From Allomuricauda sp. (GTDB lineage: Bacteria > Bacteroidota > Bacteroidia > Flavobacteriales > Flavobacteriaceae), in the NCBI RefSeq assembly GCF_002699205.1, contig NZ_PABT01000038.1, positions 1-64,000 on the forward strand: a stretch of 64,000 nt of DNA, given 5' to 3'. The position numbers and the translations under genes are program-made. Under the pieces are notes generated by a model. The model worked only from the letters and a program-made list of their open reading frames with translations, ran no database searches and was not told where the DNA came from. Of this stretch, positions 46,618 to 54,091 are shown one piece after another. How positions within the stretch are numbered: the first letter of the stretch is position 1; each line of letters opens with the position of its first letter.

Positions 46618-47823
46618 ATGAAAAAACTGCCCGTAACGGTACTTAGTGGTTTTCTCGGCGCTGGAAAGACCACCTTGCTCAACCACATATTGCACAACAA
46701 AGAGGGCCTAAAGGTCGCCGTCATTGTAAACGATATGAGCGAGGTAAATATTGATGCCCAGTTGGTCGAAAACGAAAACACCCTTTCCCGGACCGAGGAA
46801 AAATTGGTGGAAATGAGCAATGGGTGCATCTGTTGCACATTGCGGGAAGACCTTATGATAGAAGTGGAACGATTGGCCGCCCAAAAAAGGTTCGATTATT
46901 TATTGATCGAGAGCACCGGCATCAGCGAGCCCATTCCCGTGGCCCAGACCTTTACTTTTGAAAGTGAGGATGGCAATATCGATCTAAGTAGGTTCAGTTA
47001 TATAGATACCATGGTCACCGTAGTGGACGCCTTTAATTTCCTTAAGGACTTTTCCAGTCCCGATTACCTGCGTACCCGTGAGCTGACCGATATCGAGGGG
47101 GATGAGCGCACCATCGTCAACCTGCTTACCGATCAGGTCGAATTTGCCAACGTTATAATACTGAACAAGGTAGATCTTGTCACCGAAGACCAGCTTAGAG
47201 AGCTTTATGCCATTCTTCAAAAACTGAACCCTGAAGCCCGTATCATTCCGGCCAAAAACAGCAATGTTCCCCTTAAAGAGGTCATTCATACAGGTTTGTT
47301 CGATTATGAAAAGGCAGAGGCCTCCGCTGGATGGATAAGGGAGCTTGAAAACGAACATGTTCCCGAGACCGAAGAATACGGAATCGGCTCCATGGTGTTC
47401 AGAAGTAAAAGACCTTTTCATGCCGAACGGTTCCTGAATTTTGTCAACACCCAATTCCCCCAAAATATAATTCGTAGCAAAGGATTGTTTTGGTTGGCTT
47501 CAAGACCCGATCAAGCTTTAATATGGAGTTCCGCCGGAGGTTCTTGTAAAGTGGATCCCGCAGGTGTTTGGTGGGCGTCCATGTCCTTTGGTGAACGTAT
47601 AGGGAACCCGACTTTTGTTCAAAATCAAAAAATTATTGAGTCGGATTGGGATACCATTTTTGGGGACCGTAAGAACGAACTGGTCTTTATTGGCCAATAT
47701 TTAAAGAAAGAGAACCTTTTAGAGGAGCTGAACAATTGCCTGCTGACCGATATGGAAGTGGAATTATGGGAGAACGGTCTGTTGGAGCAAAACGACCAAT
47801 GGCCAGTTCCAGTTTATAACTAA
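46618..47823 (+). CDS. COG0523/CobW-type GTPase metallochaperone (ZNG1/ZigA-like)
   Basis: 401 residues. Walker A '[13 protein letters not shown]', metal motif 'GCICC' (CxCC), the base-binding 'NKVD' in '[10 protein letters not shown]', and the CobW C-terminal domain from ~residue 265 ('[12 protein letters not shown]', '[11 protein letters not shown]'). COG0523 proteins of this type deliver zinc to enzymes that need it when zinc is scarce, and are often under Zur control in other bacteria. Placement before a MacB-like ATPase/permease and in the same island as a Fur-family regulator supports a zinc role. No Zur-type site was found right before it, so control would come from further upstream. 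Confidence 0.93.
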   Translation: MKKLPVTVLSGFLGAGKTTLLNHILHNKEGLKVAVIVNDMSEVNIDAQLVENENTLSRTEEKLVEMSNGCICCTLREDLMIEVERLAAQKRFDYLLIESTGISEPIPVAQTFTFESEDGNIDLSRFSYIDTMVTVVDAFNFLKDFSSPDYLRTRELTDIEGDERTIVNLLTDQVEFANVIILNKVDLVTEDQLRELYAILQKLNPEARIIPAKNSNVPLKEVIHTGLFDYEKAEASAGWIRELENEHVPETEEYGIGSMVFRSKRPFHAERFLNFVNTQFPQNIIRSKGLFWLASRPDQALIWSSAGGSCKVDPAGVWWASMSFGERIGNPTFVQNQKIIESDWDTIFGDRKNELVFIGQYLKKENLLEELNNCLLTDMEVELWENGLLEQNDQWPVPVYN

Positions 47824-47836
47824 TACAAAACATAAT

Positions 47837-48466
47837 ATGATAAGTACGAAGGGACTCACATTTAAATATGATAACCAAGATGCCGTCTTCAAGTTTCCGG
47901 ACATTGAGTTGGGAGAAAGTGAAAACCTTCTCATTTTGGGAAAATCAGGAATAGGAAAAACAACTTTATTGCATCTATTGGCAGGATTGTTGCGGCCCAT
48001 GGACGGAAGCATCGAAATTGATGACGTACCGATCCACGGACTATCCAACAAACAGCTGGACAGGTTCAGGGGTCAGAACATTGGACTTATCTTTCAGAAC
48101 AACCATGCCGTGCAATCCCTTAAGGTCGTCGAAAACCTGAAAGCAAGGTTGTTTTTTGCAAAAAAATCAGTTTCTCCGCCCCGAATCGCAGACTTATTGG
48201 AACATCTCGATATCGCTGACTGTACAAACAAAAAAGTCAGGGAACTCAGTGAAGGACAGTTACAACGGTTGGGCATTGCCATGTCCATAGTGCACCAGCC
48301 CCAGGTCATATTGGCCGATGAGCCCACTTCAAGCCTGGATGATGACAACTGCAACAAGGTAATGCAACTTTTGATGGAACAGGCCGATGCAAACGATGCC
48401 AATTTGATTGTCATTACACATGATCAACGTATAAAACCTTTGTTCACCAAAAAACTGGAGCTATGA
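47837..48466 (+). CDS. MacB/LolD-type ABC ATPase
   Basis: 209 residues. Walker A 'GKSGIGKTT', Q-loop 'LIFQNNHAV', signature 'LSEGQLQRLG', Walker B 'VILADEPTSSLDD', His switch 'VITHDQ'. These ATPases drive mechanotransmission permeases rather than importers. Its stop overlaps the start of the FtsX-type permease (ATGA). The pair resembles PA4064-PA4065 of Pseudomonas aeruginosa, a Zur-controlled system (as I recall it), which also has a DUF3299-like partner like the gene two positions downstream here. Confidence 0.92.
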   Translation: MISTKGLTFKYDNQDAVFKFPDIELGESENLLILGKSGIGKTTLLHLLAGLLRPMDGSIEIDDVPIHGLSNKQLDRFRGQNIGLIFQNNHAVQSLKVVENLKARLFFAKKSVSPPRIADLLEHLDIADCTNKKVRELSEGQLQRLGIAMSIVHQPQVILADEPTSSLDDDNCNKVMQLLMEQADANDANLIVITHDQRIKPLFTKKLEL

Positions 48467-49758
48467 ACATTTGGAAAATCAGCATAAAGAACTTTAAATA
48501 CAAACCCCTCTATAGCTTTTTGGGCATTCTCATGCTGTCCGTCAGTATAGCCCTTCTTATGGGTATCCAACAGCTGGACAAATCCTTTAGGCAGCAACTG
48601 GAAAATAATCTGGGTGACATAGATATGGTAGTGGGCGCCAAGGGAAGCCCGCTACAATTGGTGCTCGCTTCCGTACTCCATATCGACAACCCCACGGGGA
48701 ACATTTTGTTCGAAGAAGCCAAAAGCATCCTAAAAAACCCAATGATAGGGAAAGGAGTGCCGATTTCCTATGGTGACAACTATAAGGGATATAGAATTGT
48801 GGGAACGACCCAAGATTTTCCCGAGTTGTACAACGCACAGTTAAAAGAGGGAAGGTTTGTGCAACAATCCATGGAAGTGGCCCTTGGATCCACTGTGGCC
48901 GAAACATTGGGTCTTCAAATAGGGGATAGCTTTCAGAGCTCTCATGGATTGGCGGAAAAAGGTGGCCACGACCACGATGAACCATTAACCGTTGTGGGCA
49001 TATACAAGCCTACACACAAAGTAATGGACCGTTTGATCGTCACGGGATTGGAAACTGTTTGGGATGTCCACCAACATGAAGAAGATCATGGGACCGACAA
49101 CGAACATGAAGAAGATGGGGAGCATGATGAAGAAACCGATCATGTCGGACATGATGAAACCGAGTCCCATCACGAAGGAGAAGGAGAGCACCATCATGAA
49201 GAAGAAAGTCAGCAGGAAATTACTTCCATGTTGGTTTCATTTCGGAATCCGATGGCACTACTAACGGTTCCCAGAACCATAAACGAGAATACCAACATGC
49301 AAGCGGCCCTACCAAAATTTGAACTGGAACGTCTGTACCAGTTTACAGGAATCGGGGTAAAGACCATCACCTGGATAGCCTATGCCATCTTGATTATTTC
49401 AGCTATCACCATCTTTATAAGCTTGTACAGGATGGTTCGTGACCGAGCCTTTGACCTGGCCCTTATGCGCAGCTATGGCGCCAACACCTTTCAATTGATC
49501 AAAATGGTCGCCTACGAAGGTTTTGTCATTGCTGGAATAGCCTTTGTTTTCGGAGTACTTATATCACAAATAGGTGTGTTTTTCATTTTCGAAATGATAA
49601 CGGACCAATACAAGCAAACAATGCCGCTACAGCTCGGATTTCAAGAATTATCACAAACTGCCGGCCTGGTCGTGCTTATGGTCCTATTGTCCATCGCCCT
49701 TGCCATTTATCCAATTGTTACAATGAACATATCAAAAATATTGAGCCATGAAAAATAA
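48463..49758 (+). CDS. FtsX/MacB-type permease with His-rich periplasmic insert
   Basis: 431 residues. Helix 1 at ~15-35, a large periplasmic domain to ~290, then three helices (~300-325, ~345-375, ~395-420) as in FtsX/LolC/MacB. The periplasmic domain contains a low-complexity insert at residues ~204-246 made almost only of His, Glu and Asp (for example 'HHEGEGEHHHEEE'), with over a dozen His. Such runs bind zinc or nickel with low specificity. 'HDHDEP' occurs upstream as well. It overlaps the ATPase stop and the next start, so all three genes are coupled. Confidence 0.9.
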   Translation: MNIWKISIKNFKYKPLYSFLGILMLSVSIALLMGIQQLDKSFRQQLENNLGDIDMVVGAKGSPLQLVLASVLHIDNPTGNILFEEAKSILKNPMIGKGVPISYGDNYKGYRIVGTTQDFPELYNAQLKEGRFVQQSMEVALGSTVAETLGLQIGDSFQSSHGLAEKGGHDHDEPLTVVGIYKPTHKVMDRLIVTGLETVWDVHQHEEDHGTDNEHEEDGEHDEETDHVGHDETESHHEGEGEHHHEEESQQEITSMLVSFRNPMALLTVPRTINENTNMQAALPKFELERLYQFTGIGVKTITWIAYAILIISAITIFISLYRMVRDRAFDLALMRSYGANTFQLIKMVAYEGFVIAGIAFVFGVLISQIGVFFIFEMITDQYKQTMPLQLGFQELSQTAGLVVLMVLLSIALAIYPIVTMNISKILSHEK

Positions 49759-50185
49759 TATCTTAATTGCCTTTTTTCTCCTATCGTCAACGTATTGTTT
49801 TTCACAAACAGAAATATATTGGTGGGACCTTGCCCGCATCAATTACACGGAAAAATTTTTTCCGGCTTATGGGGAAAACTTTCTTTACCCAGAATTCAGT
49901 GAGCATATGAAATCCCTTGAGGGTAAAAAAGTGGCCCTAACGGGATACTTTTTGAACATTGACCCTAGTGGCAAGATGTTCATCCTGTCCAAAAATCCCA
50001 TGGCTTCCTGCTTTTTTTGTGGAATGGGAGGTCCGGAAACCGCCGTGGAGCTCCAATTTAAATCCAAACCGACCTTTAAGACAGACGATGTGCTTTATGT
50101 CACCGGAACACTGAAGTTGAACAAAGATGATGTACAGCACTTTAATTACATCATGACCGATTGCGAAGCACAAAAAATGGAATGA
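49748..50185 (+). CDS. Exported Cys-containing protein, DUF3299-like
   Basis: 145 residues with a signal peptide (first ~19 residues). The body 'LEGKKVALTGYFLNIDPSG' and 'MASCFFCGMGGPETAVEL' (a CxxCGxGG site that may hold zinc) suggest relation to DUF3299, a family found beside MacB-like zinc systems. The rest forms beta strands ('VLYVTGTLKLN'). Start overlaps the permease stop by 11 bases and its stop overlaps the phosphatase start. I infer a periplasmic partner that receives or senses metal; the family link is by eye. Confidence 0.75.
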   Translation: MKNNILIAFFLLSSTYCFSQTEIYWWDLARINYTEKFFPAYGENFLYPEFSEHMKSLEGKKVALTGYFLNIDPSGKMFILSKNPMASCFFCGMGGPETAVELQFKSKPTFKTDDVLYVTGTLKLNKDDVQHFNYIMTDCEAQKME

Positions 50186-51618
50186 ACATAAAACCGTATA
50201 TAAAAATGAACAGAAGAAAATTTTTCAGAAATGGCGCCTTATCCGCTTTAGGTGCATCAATTTTTGCACCAATCGAAACCATCAGGGCCTCTGGTCTTGA
50301 GCATGAATGGAAACGAAAAAAAGCTAAAAACATCATTTTATTGGTCAGTGATGGTATGAGTACCGGTACGCTAAATATGGCCGACCTTTATCTTTCCAGA
50401 AAAACAGGAAAAGGCAGCAATTGGCTAGGTCTCTATCGTGAAAACAAAGTGTCGCGCGCACTGATGGATATGGCCTCCGCCAGCTCTATCGTCACCGATT
50501 CTGCAGCGGCGAGCTCCTCTTGGGGCGGAGGGGCCAGAATTAAGAACGGTGGAATCAATATTGGCGTCAACGGAGAGCCACACCTTCCCATTTGGCAAAA
50601 ATTCAAGGCCGTAGGTAAAAAAGCAGGTTGTGTGACCACGGTACCTGTTACCCATGCTACCCCTGCCGGCTTTTGCGTGAACCAAAAATCTAGAAACGAC
50701 CAAGCATCCATTGCCGAAAAATACCTTAAACACGGCTTTGATGTTTTAATGGGCGGGGGAAACGAATACTTTTCTTCAGAAAAACGTAAGGACAAGAAGG
50801 ATATGTACACGGCCTTTGCAAATAAAGGATACTATGTTGCACGGTCCAGGGACGAAATGATGTCCGCCCCAACCAATAAACCCATGCTGGGTGTATTTTC
50901 CGACAACGGACTTCCATATACAAAAGACCGCGAAAACAACAAGGAACTTTTGAAAAACACCCCTAGTTTGGCGGAAATGACCGGCAAGGCCATTGAAAAC
51001 CTAAAAAATGCCCCCCAAGGATTTGTACTGCAGGTAGAAGCTGGGAAAGTGGACTGGGCCGCGCACGGAAACGATATTGCGGGCTTGCTCTATGACCAAG
51101 TGGCCTTTGATGAAGCCGTGAAAGTAGCGATGGATTTTGCGGAGAAGGACAAAGAAACATTGGTGATCATTACCACGGATCACGGAAACGCCAATCCGGG
51201 GGTCATCTACGGAAAATATGCCAATGATAATTTTGATTCCATTCAAAACTACAAGCACACCAATGAATGGATCTTAAACGGTATTGGCAAGGAGTCTTCC
51301 GTAAGCAATATAAAAGAACGTGTGGAATACGCCAATGGATTCGCCTTGACCACCGAAGAAGCCGAAATGCTCCTCGGTTATTACGATTCCATTCAATCCG
51401 AAGATGGTTGGTACAACCCAAAACATTTACCGTTCCGTGCCTTGGCAGAGATCCAAAAACAACACAACTCCGTAGGCTGGATCAGTATGCAGCATTCTGC
51501 GGATTATGTGGAACTGGCGATGTTCGGCCCAGGGAGTCAATTACTAAAGCCGTTCATTAAAAACACCGACCTCCATTACCTAATGTTAGAGGCCGCAGAG
51601 GTGGAGAATACATTTTAG
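50182..51618 (+). CDS. Alkaline phosphatase, PhoA-superfamily, with twin-Arg export signal
   Basis: 478 residues from the ATG at 50182 (overlapping TGA of the previous gene). The N-terminus 'MNRRKFFRNGALSALG' (from residue 9) is a Tat-type signal. Metal/active-site blocks: 'LVSDGMS' (Asp ligand), 'IVTDSAAASS' (nucleophile Ser), 'THATPAG', 'VEAGKVDWAAHGND' (Asp/His), 'TDHGN', and 'MQHSADYVEL' (last His). It removes phosphate from extracytoplasmic esters, usually with two zinc and one magnesium ion. Its presence in a run otherwise devoted to scarce-metal handling is notable, since it would consume zinc. Confidence 0.92.
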   Translation: MNIKPYIKMNRRKFFRNGALSALGASIFAPIETIRASGLEHEWKRKKAKNIILLVSDGMSTGTLNMADLYLSRKTGKGSNWLGLYRENKVSRALMDMASASSIVTDSAAASSSWGGGARIKNGGINIGVNGEPHLPIWQKFKAVGKKAGCVTTVPVTHATPAGFCVNQKSRNDQASIAEKYLKHGFDVLMGGGNEYFSSEKRKDKKDMYTAFANKGYYVARSRDEMMSAPTNKPMLGVFSDNGLPYTKDRENNKELLKNTPSLAEMTGKAIENLKNAPQGFVLQVEAGKVDWAAHGNDIAGLLYDQVAFDEAVKVAMDFAEKDKETLVIITTDHGNANPGVIYGKYANDNFDSIQNYKHTNEWILNGIGKESSVSNIKERVEYANGFALTTEEAEMLLGYYDSIQSEDGWYNPKHLPFRALAEIQKQHNSVGWISMQHSADYVELAMFGPGSQLLKPFIKNTDLHYLMLEAAEVENTF

Positions 51619-51646
51619 AATCAACCCACCAACCTCATCAATCAAT

Positions 51647-53878
51647 ATGAAACCAATACAATCATTATTCATAAACCTGTTGCCATATGGTACATCCATT
51701 TTATTAGTCAATGTTGTCTTTGCCCAAGATCAGGTCGATAATTTTCCTCCCCCAGAAAATCCGGTTATCATTTCTGCAACCAAATCCTTGGGAAAAATTA
51801 CCATTGATGGACATTTGAACGAGCCGGATTGGGAAAAAGCGGAAATTGTTTCAGATTTCTTCCGTGTGGAGCCAACCCAAGGGGGAAATATCAAAAACCC
51901 CACCACGGTTAGAATTCTTTATGATGACCGCAATATATATTTTGGGGTGTTCTGTAAAGATTCCATAGGTAAAAAGGGAATTCGGATTCAGGATCTTCGC
52001 CGCGATTTTGATAACACCGAAAACGATGTTTTTGGTATTCAGATCGATGCACAGAATACCAAACAATATTCCATTTCGTTTCAGACCACCCCTTATGGCA
52101 ATCAATTGGACCAACAAAGCTTCAATGATGCAAATACGGATGCGGACTGGAATGCCCTTTGGAGTGTACGGACACAGCGCACCGATAATGGTTACTATGC
52201 GGAATTTGCCATTCCGTTCAAATCCATACGGTACGATAGGCCCGTAGAGAAAGTGCCTGCGGAATGGGGGGTTACATTTTACAGAATGGCCCGTAAAGAT
52301 TATGAGAAAACGGTTTTTCCCGCCATTCCGCAGTCCTTTTCCGAAAATCGGATGACCTATGCCGCCAAGTTGACAGGGTTGGATGTTCCGCCCCCATCGG
52401 CCAATATACGAGCGGAGCCCTATGCGTTATATCAATATGAAGAGCTAAAATCGGGGGACCAGATCATAGAGAAGTCCAGCGACCCAAAAGTAGGGGGAGA
52501 CGTCAAATGGGCCATAAGCCCCAATACCGTTTTAGACCTTACCATAAATACCGATTTTGCCCAGGCCGACGTGGACAGGGCGGTGAACAACCTAGAGCGT
52601 TTTAATATCTTCTTTCCCGAAAGGCGGCAGTTCTTTTTAGAGAATTCGGGCATCTGGGCCGGTGGCGGCAATTTTCAGGTAAGGCCTTTTTTTAGCAGGT
52701 CCATTGGTTTGGAGAACTCGTTCAACGCCAAGCCTGCCCCTTTAGATTTTGGTGCCCGCTTTACCGACCGTAACGAAAACCGTACCATGGCCGGTTTGGT
52801 GGTTCGACAAAGGGAAACGGATAATAGTACCGGGAGTACCTTTGGCGTAGCACGATACTCACAAAATTATGGAAAGGAAAATAATATCGGAGCCATGGTC
52901 ACCTACCGTTTGGACGATACTGCCGACCATTTGGGAACCTCCAGTAGCAACAACACGACCATTTCCATTGATGGATTTATCAGGCCAAAAAATGAGGTGA
53001 CCCTGACCTACCTTTTGTCCGCTTCCATGGATAGTGAAACAGGACAAACAGGATATTCTGGAAGGTTATTCTCAGGAAAATACACGAACAAATACTATCT
53101 GGGATACCTAAATGCATTTGTCAGCCAAGATTATACCGCCGATATGGGGTATGTATTTCAAAAAAATGTAATGTACCACAGCCCTGGCGGCTATGCTATT
53201 ATAAGACCAAAATCCCTACCTTTTATTAGGCGATGGGATCCTGGGGTCTTCTTAAATTATTATCATGATTTTGAAAATTTTGGGAAATTTCAACAAGCGA
53301 GTCTGTACATTTTCCCAATCTATTTATGGTTCAAGGACAATAGTTTTTTGGAAATGTCCTTTACCCCCACTTGGCAGAACATCGATTTTGATTTTGCCCC
53401 ATTGGGGTTGGAGATAGAAGAGGGTGATTATAGGTATACCCGTTTTCTCGCCAACTATTTCACGGACCAATCCAAAAAAATCTCAGGCTCGGCAAGCTAT
53501 GACTTGGGCAAATTTTATAATGGCTCGAGAAACACCCTTACCCTCGGAATGCGCTATGCGCCTTCACCCCATGTAGCACTTTCTGCCAACTATGAGCGCA
53601 ACAACATCAATGGTCTTGGTGTTTTGGAAGAAGACCTTGATACCGACCTATACTCTGCCAATCTGCGACTGGCCCTGAACCCAAGGGTGCAACTGTCCAC
53701 ATTTTACCAATACAACAGTTTTGATGAACAAGGGCGTTGGAATGTTCGCTTTAGTTGGGAATATATGCCGCTGTCTTTTATCTATCTTGTATTCAACGAT
53801 ACCCAAACCGATGTTTTTGATCCCGTACAGCGTTCCACACAGTTCATCAGTAAAATCACTTTTTTAAAACAGTTTTAG
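51647..53878 (+). CDS. Outer-membrane protein with CBM9-like domain and DUF5916 barrel
   Basis: 743 residues with a signal peptide (~26 residues, ending FAQ). Residues ~45-240 are a CBM9-like module ('ITIDGHLNEPDWEKAE', 'AEFAIPFKSIRY'); the rest is DUF5916, beginning 'YEELKSG' and including the family marker 'ERRQFFLENSGI' and strands of a beta-barrel. The ligand is unknown; such proteins appear beside TonB systems. It starts 28 bases after the phosphatase and ends the run; the next operon begins after a 213-base gap. Confidence 0.9.
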   Translation: MKPIQSLFINLLPYGTSILLVNVVFAQDQVDNFPPPENPVIISATKSLGKITIDGHLNEPDWEKAEIVSDFFRVEPTQGGNIKNPTTVRILYDDRNIYFGVFCKDSIGKKGIRIQDLRRDFDNTENDVFGIQIDAQNTKQYSISFQTTPYGNQLDQQSFNDANTDADWNALWSVRTQRTDNGYYAEFAIPFKSIRYDRPVEKVPAEWGVTFYRMARKDYEKTVFPAIPQSFSENRMTYAAKLTGLDVPPPSANIRAEPYALYQYEELKSGDQIIEKSSDPKVGGDVKWAISPNTVLDLTINTDFAQADVDRAVNNLERFNIFFPERRQFFLENSGIWAGGGNFQVRPFFSRSIGLENSFNAKPAPLDFGARFTDRNENRTMAGLVVRQRETDNSTGSTFGVARYSQNYGKENNIGAMVTYRLDDTADHLGTSSSNNTTISIDGFIRPKNEVTLTYLLSASMDSETGQTGYSGRLFSGKYTNKYYLGYLNAFVSQDYTADMGYVFQKNVMYHSPGGYAIIRPKSLPFIRRWDPGVFLNYYHDFENFGKFQQASLYIFPIYLWFKDNSFLEMSFTPTWQNIDFDFAPLGLEIEEGDYRYTRFLANYFTDQSKKISGSASYDLGKFYNGSRNTLTLGMRYAPSPHVALSANYERNNINGLGVLEEDLDTDLYSANLRLALNPRVQLSTFYQYNSFDEQGRWNVRFSWEYMPLSFIYLVFNDTQTDVFDPVQRSTQFISKITFLKQF

Positions 53879-54016
53879 TCCGCTATGGTCCTGTTCCAAA
53901 TTTATAAAGATTCTTCCGAGTCTGAATCAATATCATATTGCCCTATAGGGGGCATAGGGAAACAATAAAAATGTGACTCACGGGATATATCCCAAAATTT
54001 AAAAATACATAAAATA

Positions 54017-54043
54017 TTTTATTGCGACATAGTTGCATTAATG
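54017..54043. promoter_or_regulatory. Operator related to the 40947-40983 palindrome
   Basis: 27 bases, 21 identical without gaps to the bases 40952-40978; core TGCGACATAGTTGCA. The right half-site GTTGCATTAA is unchanged and holds the -33 TTG. Confidence 0.7.
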
Positions 54044-54062
54044 GCGGATTTTTATATTTTTG
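54033..54062 (+). promoter_or_regulatory. Promoter of the TonB-receptor operon
   Basis: TTG (54033-54035), 19 bases, TATTTTTG (54055-54062): the same spacing as at 40968-40997. The ATG at 54092 is 29 bases downstream of the -7 box, versus 28 in the other promoter. Confidence 0.7.
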
Positions 54063-54091
54063 CCATTCATTTGAAGAATCACAGCATTAAA

